This document shows positions 6,264-10,231 of a DNA stretch of 10,231 bases, one piece after another. The notes beneath the pieces are model-generated. The model saw nothing but the letters and a program-made list of their open reading frames with translations. It made no database searches and had not been told where the DNA came from. Made by a program: the position numbers and the translations under genes. This DNA comes from a bacterium (GTDB lineage: Bacteria > Verrucomicrobiota > Verrucomicrobiae > JAJYAR01), in assembly GCA_021779435.1 (NCBI GenBank), contig JAJYAR010000059.1, positions 1 through 10,231 of the forward strand, in the 5' to 3' direction. Within the stretch, counting starts at the first letter, position 1. Each line of letters starts with the position of its first letter.

Positions 6264-6968
6264 TCAATTCAGAATCGGGAACAGACTACGCCGCTGCGCG
6301 TAATACTCGCCCATCGCGAGGTTTGCTTCGCCGATCTCACCAAGCGCGGACAACAACCGGTCCCAATCTCCGCCGGGTACGCACAGATACATCTCCTCGT
6401 CGGCCAACCCGGTGAAGGTGCGGTTCCCTTTGCACCCGAACGATAACGCCGGCTGATTCTGCCCCAGCGCAAATGGCACCACCGCGCACGCCGGCCTTCC
6501 CAGACCTTCCACCGGCCCCTTCGCCAGCCCGGCGCGAACCGCCGCTTCGTAAACCAGCATCGCCGCCGCCGGCCTCGCCGCCAGAATCACCACATCGGCC
6601 CGGAACCCCGCCTCGCCCAACGGCGCATACGCCACATACTTCGGCGCGCGGCCGAGCACAGGAATCCCCGGCGCTTCGCTTTCGCGCAGGTATCCGTTCG
6701 ACGCCATCAGCTTCACCGTTTCCATCAACTGCCCTTCCGGGGCGCCCTCGCCGAGCGCGTGGGTATGCGTCCCCACCGCGCAATTCCAGTGGTCCGCGGG
6801 GACCGTGTAAAACGCTCCGCCGCGCATGGCCAGCCGCCAGAACGAGCAACCCGCCGGCGCCGCGCCGCCTTCCCACGGGCCCACGCCCACCGGAACCTCG
6901 TCCAGCAGGCCAATCGCGATCGGCGGGCTCGAAAGCCCAAGCAACTTCTCAAGCTCTTTATCCGTCAT
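6264..6968 (-). CDS. DUF169-family protein with conserved cysteines
   Basis: The 234-residue soluble protein matches DUF169 (PF02596). It opens with a helix and 'PPIAIGLLDEVP' (15-26). It then has 'GCSFWRLAMRGGAF' (Cys41), 'DHWNCAVGTHTHALG' (Cys63), 'LGRPACAVVPFAL' (Cys161) and 'SFGCKGNRTFTGL' (Cys179); Cys196 is an extra one. The four spaced cysteines suggest a metal or iron-sulphur site, but no function is established for the family. There is no signal peptide or membrane helix. AGGAAG (6973-6978, minus strand) lies 4 nt before the ATG and sits inside the 13 bp that separate this start from the divergent gene at 6982. The cyclodeaminase-like gene follows at once, so the two products probably act together. 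Confidence 0.9.
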   Translation of the reverse strand: MTDKELEKLLGLSSPPIAIGLLDEVPVGVGPWEGGAAPAGCSFWRLAMRGGAFYTVPADHWNCAVGTHTHALGEGAPEGQLMETVKLMASNGYLRESEAPGIPVLGRAPKYVAYAPLGEAGFRADVVILAARPAAAMLVYEAAVRAGLAKGPVEGLGRPACAVVPFALGQNQPALSFGCKGNRTFTGLADEEMYLCVPGGDWDRLLSALGEIGEANLAMGEYYAQRRSLFPILN

Positions 6969-6981
6969 ATGTCTTCCTATT

Positions 6982-7743
6982 GTGAATCACCCGCAACGGC
7001 TTCCAAGCTTCCTTCTCGGACTTCTACTCGCCACCTCGATCGGCGCTACCCTCCGCGCGCAGACCCCGGCTTCGAGCCAAAATCCTCCCGCCCCGGCACC
7101 TGCGTCACCCGCGCCACAGAAACCAGTCCAGCCCGGTGAACTCCCCATCGACAAACGAATCTTCGGCGTACTGTCCAACTACCGCACCGCCAACGAGTCC
7201 GCCACTTACTCGCCCATCAGTAGCCGCCGCAAGCTTTGGATCGCCACCAAAGACAGCACCGATGGCCCGATTTTCCTCAACGCTCTCGTCCTTGCCTCCA
7301 TCGCCCAGGGCGACGACTCGCACCCCGCCTTCGGCCAGGGCACCATCGGCTTCGGCCATCGCTATCTCACCGGGCTCGGCGACCAGGTCATTGGAAACTA
7401 TCTCACGGAAGGCATCTTCCCCGTCCTGCTCCACGAAGACCCTCGCTACTTCCGCCGCGGCCACGGCTTGAAGTGGGGACGCACCTGGTACGCCGCTTCG
7501 CGCATCTTCGTCACCAAGAACGACAGCGGCCGGACGATGTTCAACTTCTCCGAATTTCTCGGCAACGCCACCGCCGCGGGCATTGGCAATGCTTACTACC
7601 CCGGCGAGCGCACGCTGTTTGATAACGTGCAGCGCTTCTGGACGCAACTCGCCACAGATTCGATTTCGCAGATCCTCAAGGAGTTCTGGCCCGACATTAA
7701 ACGCCACTACAGGGAAAAACATCAGCGCCAGTCAGCGCCCTGA
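6982..7743 (+). CDS. Exported uncharacterised protein of an acidobacteria-enriched family
   Basis: The GTG at 6982 begins a 253-residue protein with an N-terminal signal peptide (about 1-26, hydrophobic core 'FLLGLLLATSIGA') and a Pro/Ala-rich spacer (27-52). A single conserved domain follows, with 'DKRIFGVLSNYRTA' (57-70), 'AFGQGTIGFGHRYLTG' (116-131), 'LLHEDPRYFRRGHG' (149-162), 'NFSEFLGNATAAGIGNAYYP' (188-207) and 'ILKEFWPDIKRHY' (231-243). I recall this motif set from exported proteins of soil acidobacteria with no assigned function. It is rich in Tyr, Phe and Gly, which would fit an envelope-associated protein. A longer open frame reaches back to 6826 but runs antisense through the DUF169 gene. 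GTG 6982 is preferred because the signal peptide begins there, although no Shine-Dalgarno precedes it. The 3' end overlaps the convergent lyase gene by 12 bp. Confidence 0.8.
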   Translation: MNHPQRLPSFLLGLLLATSIGATLRAQTPASSQNPPAPAPASPAPQKPVQPGELPIDKRIFGVLSNYRTANESATYSPISSRRKLWIATKDSTDGPIFLNALVLASIAQGDDSHPAFGQGTIGFGHRYLTGLGDQVIGNYLTEGIFPVLLHEDPRYFRRGHGLKWGRTWYAASRIFVTKNDSGRTMFNFSEFLGNATAAGIGNAYYPGERTLFDNVQRFWTQLATDSISQILKEFWPDIKRHYREKHQRQSAP

Positions 7744-8529
7744 GCTCTCCTGAGAGTCCACGAACAAGCGATTCGCCTCCACGTAAGGCATCGCACCGTA
7801 CAGCATCGCCAGATACGCGCCGTCCTTGTGCAGTTGCCGCGCTACGCGGTCGAGGAGCCCCAGCGTCGCGCGCATCGGCCCGCTCCCGGTGCTCACCCGC
7901 GCAACCCCCATTCGGCTCAGTTCCGCCACAGGTGGCGTCCCAGCCACCGCAAGCACGTTCAGCGGCCCGCGCACGGCCTCAACCAGCCTCGCAATTGTCG
8001 CGCCGTCGTGAACGCCAGGCGCAAACAAGCAGTCCGCGCCCGCCTCGCGGTAGGCGTTCAACCGCTCCACCGCCCGCTCGAACCGGCTCGCTTCGTCTCC
8101 GATCCGCAGCCAGAAAATATCGGTCCTCGCGTTAATCACCATCGCCGGCACGGCCTCTCGAACCGCGCGGATCGCCGGCGCCAGATCGAATAGCCCATCG
8201 CTGGTCGAATCCTCGAGGTTCATCCCCACCGCGCCAGCCGCACACACTTCGCGAGCCGTCTGTTCCGCATCGCCGTAGCCGGTCTCCACGTCCGCCGTCA
8301 CGGGAACCTGAACCGCCCGCGCGATCCGCTCGACCGCGTTCATCATTTCCCCGCGCGGAACCCGTTCGCCGTCCGCATAACCCAGTGAGAACGAGATCCC
8401 AGCGCTCGTCGTGCCGATCGCCGCAAAACCGGCCTTCTCGAAAATCCGCGCGCTCGCCGCGTCCCACGCGTTCGGCAGCACCAGCACCGGCCGGTGAAGC
8501 TCCCGAAGTAAGTCTGCCTTGTTTTCCAC
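7732..8529 (-). CDS. PEP mutase / isocitrate lyase superfamily enzyme
   Basis: The 265-residue protein is a (beta/alpha)8 barrel of the PEP mutase/isocitrate lyase superfamily, close to PF13714. Visible motifs are 'LPNAWDAASARIFEKAGF' (18-35), 'GTTSAGIS' (39-46), the metal-binding 'TADVETGYGD' (78-87, Asp80 and Glu82), 'GMNLEDS' (102-108), 'INARTD' (132-137) and 'CLFAPGV' (167-173). Members form or break C-C or C-P bonds alpha to a carboxylate, using Mg2+. The Lys-x-Cys-Gly-His loop of isocitrate and methylisocitrate lyases should follow 'NLED', but 'STSDGLFDL' is found instead. It is therefore unlikely to be a glyoxylate or methylcitrate cycle lyase; an oxaloacetate-decarboxylase-like or phosphomutase-like reaction is open. 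The start is GTG, 3 nt after the upstream stop, with GGGGGAG (8538-8544) 8 nt before it. It is the last gene of the operon. Confidence 0.9.
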   Translation of the reverse strand: MENKADLLRELHRPVLVLPNAWDAASARIFEKAGFAAIGTTSAGISFSLGYADGERVPRGEMMNAVERIARAVQVPVTADVETGYGDAEQTAREVCAAGAVGMNLEDSTSDGLFDLAPAIRAVREAVPAMVINARTDIFWLRIGDEASRFERAVERLNAYREAGADCLFAPGVHDGATIARLVEAVRGPLNVLAVAGTPPVAELSRMGVARVSTGSGPMRATLGLLDRVARQLHKDGAYLAMLYGAMPYVEANRLFVDSQESSGR

Positions 8530-8532
8530 GCT

Positions 8533-9363
8533 TCAATCTCCCCCAATCACGGCGCCGCTTTCGACGCGCTTCAGAAACCTCGCTACCGCCGCCCGGAAGT
8601 CCGCGCGATACTGCTCACGGCTCACCGCCTTCGGCGTAATCTCAACCATCTCCGCGCCCGGAATCCAGGAGGCAAGCTCCTTCGCCATCTCGAGCGAATG
8701 AACAAAATCCCGCGCCGTGCCGATCACCATCGCCGGAATGCGAATCGCGCGGATCTGTGCCTGGGTCACACCCGGTCCGTCCGCCGAAATCCGGCATAGC
8801 AACTCCGCCGTGATGGCCGCCGGGTCTCGCGAAAAGAACCCGCGCAGCGACGTAAGGTTATCCGGCGCCGCGCCCGACAACTTACGGGCCGTCTCAGATG
8901 CCTCGAACTGCACGCGAGCCTCCGGGGCAGGGAAGCGGCGCAGCAGTTCTCCCACCAGAGCGTTCGGCCGCATGTTCGCCGGCGCGCTTTCCGCCATCCA
9001 TGCCGGACGCGCCAGCAAAAGGCCGCGCACCAGTTCCGGCCGCCGCGCGGCGATGCACAGCGCCATTGCCGCACCCATTGAGATCCCGCCCAGCACCACC
9101 GGGGCCAGTTTCCAGGCTTCGATCATCGAAACAACGTCGCCGGAAAATGTCGCGATCGAGAATTCCTCCGGCTCGCCCGCCTCCGACTGGCCGTGACCCC
9201 GGCACTCGAGCGTCACGCACCGCCATCCGCTCGCCGCCGGGAAAACTTCCGCGGGTTGCCCGGCGTCGCCGCAGAGCCCGTGCTGGAAAATCATCGCCGG
9301 TCCCTCGCCCGTCTCCCACACCGCCAGCCGCACCCCCCGGCGTTCATACAGGAGCGATATCAT
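8533..9363 (-). CDS. Alpha/beta hydrolase
   Basis: The 276-residue protein has an alpha/beta-hydrolase fold. 'MIFQHGLCGD' (24-33) forms the oxyanion loop. 'LECRGHGQSE' (52-61) follows. The nucleophile elbow is 'GGISMGAAM' (92-100) with Ser95. 'VIGTARDFVHS' (213-223) carries candidate acid Asp219. A cap region (about 120-200) separates core strands. No histidine is found in the usual C-terminal position: where most relatives have a Gly-His pair, this one reads 'EITPKAVSREQY' (241-252). His222, three residues after Asp219, is the only nearby candidate. The ATG at 9363 overlaps the stop of the upstream isomerase gene as ATGA, and GGAAG about 8 nt upstream can act as ribosome binding site. A longer frame reaching 9573 lies within the isomerase gene and is rejected. 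The substrate is unknown; an ester, lactone or C-C bond in the same pathway as its operon partners is likely. Confidence 0.9.
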   Translation of the reverse strand: MISLLYERRGVRLAVWETGEGPAMIFQHGLCGDAGQPAEVFPAASGWRCVTLECRGHGQSEAGEPEEFSIATFSGDVVSMIEAWKLAPVVLGGISMGAAMALCIAARRPELVRGLLLARPAWMAESAPANMRPNALVGELLRRFPAPEARVQFEASETARKLSGAAPDNLTSLRGFFSRDPAAITAELLCRISADGPGVTQAQIRAIRIPAMVIGTARDFVHSLEMAKELASWIPGAEMVEITPKAVSREQYRADFRAAVARFLKRVESGAVIGGD

Positions 9364-10199
9364 TCGCCGGCTTCCACCGCGGCAAGTTGCTTTCGCAAGA
9401 ACGCCGCCACGCGTTCCGCATCCGCCGCAGCCAATCCATGCGTGATCAGGCTGCCCTCGAACCCGCACCGCTTCAGCGCAGCCAGGTAATACGGATAATC
9501 GAGCACGCCGTCGCCCGCCGTGCCGAACCGTCCATCCGCCAGCCGGTCCTTCGCATGAGCAATCGAAATCCATCCGCCCAGCAGTTCCACGGCTTCGTCA
9601 ATGAACGCGTGCTGCCGCGCCACATCCGCGGCCTCGAACAAATTCGCCGCGTCGAACACGATCCGCACCCGCCCGCCTTCCATCTCGTCAATCAACCTCC
9701 GCGCCCGCCGCGCCGAACTCACCACGTTGCCCAACTCCGGCTCGACGCCCAGGAACACGTCATGTTCCTCGGCGACCGCAAGCAACCCGCGAAACTCCCG
9801 GGACATCTCTTCCCACGCCTCCGGACCCGAGTTTTCCGCGTGATACCGCCACATGTCGTGCGCATCCCGCGTGCCCGTGCATACAGTCAGAAGCTTCGCC
9901 CCCATTCGGCGCGCCGCTGCTGCAATCGCCACAAACGCCCGCCGCCGGCGCTCACGTTCCGCGGCGTCCGGATGAATAATGTTGTACGTCGCCGAAACGG
10001 CCTCCATCGTAATTCCGTTCTCTTCCGCCGCCGCCCGCACAGCTTCGGCAACCTCATCGGGAATCGCGAGCGGAAGCGGACTCAGCCCGGAGCACGCCAT
10101 GTTGTACTGCACGGACTCGTACCCGGACCGGCGCACGGCTTCAAACACCGCTCCGGGCGCCGTCCCTGCGAACGTCTTCGCGAAAATTCCCAGCTTCAC
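9360..10199 (-). CDS. Sugar phosphate isomerase/epimerase-type TIM barrel
   Basis: The 279-residue protein fits the xylose isomerase-like TIM-barrel family (PF01261), which contains sugar and inositol epimerases, isomerases and dehydratases. Strand-end motifs are 'KLGIFAKTF' (2-10), 'ATYNIIHPD' (70-78), 'LLTVCTGT' (103-110), 'GVEPELGNV' (151-159, metal ligand Glu153), 'IVFDAANLF' (180-188, Asp183) and 'SIAHAKDR' (212-219, His215). The fourth usual ligand, a glutamate on the last strand, appears as His254 in 'LITHGLA'. It is probably cytoplasmic and acts on a keto- or aldo-sugar or its acid. The GTG start overlaps the stop of the gene to the right as GTGA, and its own stop overlaps the hydrolase start as ATGA, so it is embedded in an operon. 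Confidence 0.9.
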   Translation of the reverse strand: MKLGIFAKTFAGTAPGAVFEAVRRSGYESVQYNMACSGLSPLPLAIPDEVAEAVRAAAEENGITMEAVSATYNIIHPDAAERERRRRAFVAIAAAARRMGAKLLTVCTGTRDAHDMWRYHAENSGPEAWEEMSREFRGLLAVAEEHDVFLGVEPELGNVVSSARRARRLIDEMEGGRVRIVFDAANLFEAADVARQHAFIDEAVELLGGWISIAHAKDRLADGRFGTAGDGVLDYPYYLAALKRCGFEGSLITHGLAAADAERVAAFLRKQLAAVEAGE

Positions 10200-10231
10200 T
10201 CCACCCCCCCGGAAACCTCGGCCAACTTCAC
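10196..10231 (-). CDS. C-terminal tail of an upstream operon gene (cut by window edge)
   Basis: One minus-strand frame is open from the window edge for 11 codons, ending in TGA at 10196-10198. The residues are VKLAEVSGGVE. The stop overlaps the GTG start of the isomerase gene as GTGA, the same joint style as the next gene pair, which favours a real gene end. The tail is too short to name. It contains a run of seven G (10204-10210), so an indel here would change the frame. Confidence 0.4.
   Translation of the reverse strand: MKLAEVSGGVE

Noticed and set aside
6826..6981. 52-residue N-terminal extension of the exported protein
   Set aside because: It runs antisense through the start of the DUF169 gene and would bury the signal peptide that begins at the GTG at 6982.
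7745..7756. CTCTC-CT-GAGAG inverted repeat as a terminator for the exported-protein gene
   Set aside because: It lies inside the lyase coding sequence, has a 2-nt loop (or only four pairs with a usable loop) and no T-tract.
9364..9573. 70-residue N-terminal extension of the alpha/beta hydrolase
   Set aside because: The extension lies within the isomerase gene and is Arg/Gly/Cys-rich with no fold motif. The ATG at 9363 overlaps the isomerase stop and is preceded by GGAAG.
10204..10210. Seven-base G tract as a phase-variation switch
   Set aside because: Seven bases is short for slippage-based switching, the region is GC-rich anyway, and the surrounding frame is too short to assess.

Overview
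The window is GC-rich, densely coding DNA from a bacterium that is most likely an acidobacterium of the Solibacter/Bryobacter group. The best evidence is the exported protein at 1679-3064. Its C-terminal half matches the TIGR03437 domain (first described as a Solibacter C-terminal domain), with its repeated 'VVNGANF', 'VSIFGKQL', 'VNVLAPAD' and 'GTGFGPTNP' blocks. The exported 253-residue protein at 6982-7743 also belongs to a family I associate with soil acidobacteria. GTG and TTG starts are common. No rRNA, tRNA, insertion sequence, CRISPR array or prophage gene is visible.

Layout. (1) 1-547, minus strand: N-terminal part of a multi-pass membrane protein that runs off the left edge. It starts head-to-head, 29 bp away, with mutY (577-1593, plus), an adenine DNA glycosylase for 8-oxoG:A mispairs. 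(2) 1679-5333, plus strand: an exported CxxCH plus TIGR03437 protein, a YkgJ-type cysteine-cluster protein, a small exported cupin with a Tat-like signal, and a two-gene unit of a TauE/SafE-type permease and a DUF1634 membrane protein. (3) 5330-6968, minus strand: a tightly coupled pair, a DUF169 protein followed by an ornithine cyclodeaminase/mu-crystallin family enzyme. (4) 6982-7743, plus strand: an exported uncharacterised protein starting only 13 bp from the DUF169 gene, head-to-head. (5) 7732-10231, minus strand: an operon entering from the right edge. It holds the last codons of an unknown gene, a sugar phosphate isomerase/epimerase-type TIM barrel, an alpha/beta hydrolase and a PEP mutase/isocitrate lyase superfamily enzyme, joined by 4-bp overlaps or a 3-nt gap.

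The genes do not form one recognisable system; these are mostly separate housekeeping and metabolic modules. The two units most likely to hold undescribed biochemistry are the DUF169 plus cyclodeaminase-like pair and the isomerase-hydrolase-lyase operon. In the latter all three enzymes have the right fold but depart from textbook active-site motifs. A structural theme is extreme compaction: convergent genes overlap by 4 and 12 bp, divergent start codons lie 13 and 29 bp apart, and several plus-strand genes have a -10-like hexamer just before the start codon with little or no Shine-Dalgarno sequence. Intergenic gaps never exceed about 110 bp.
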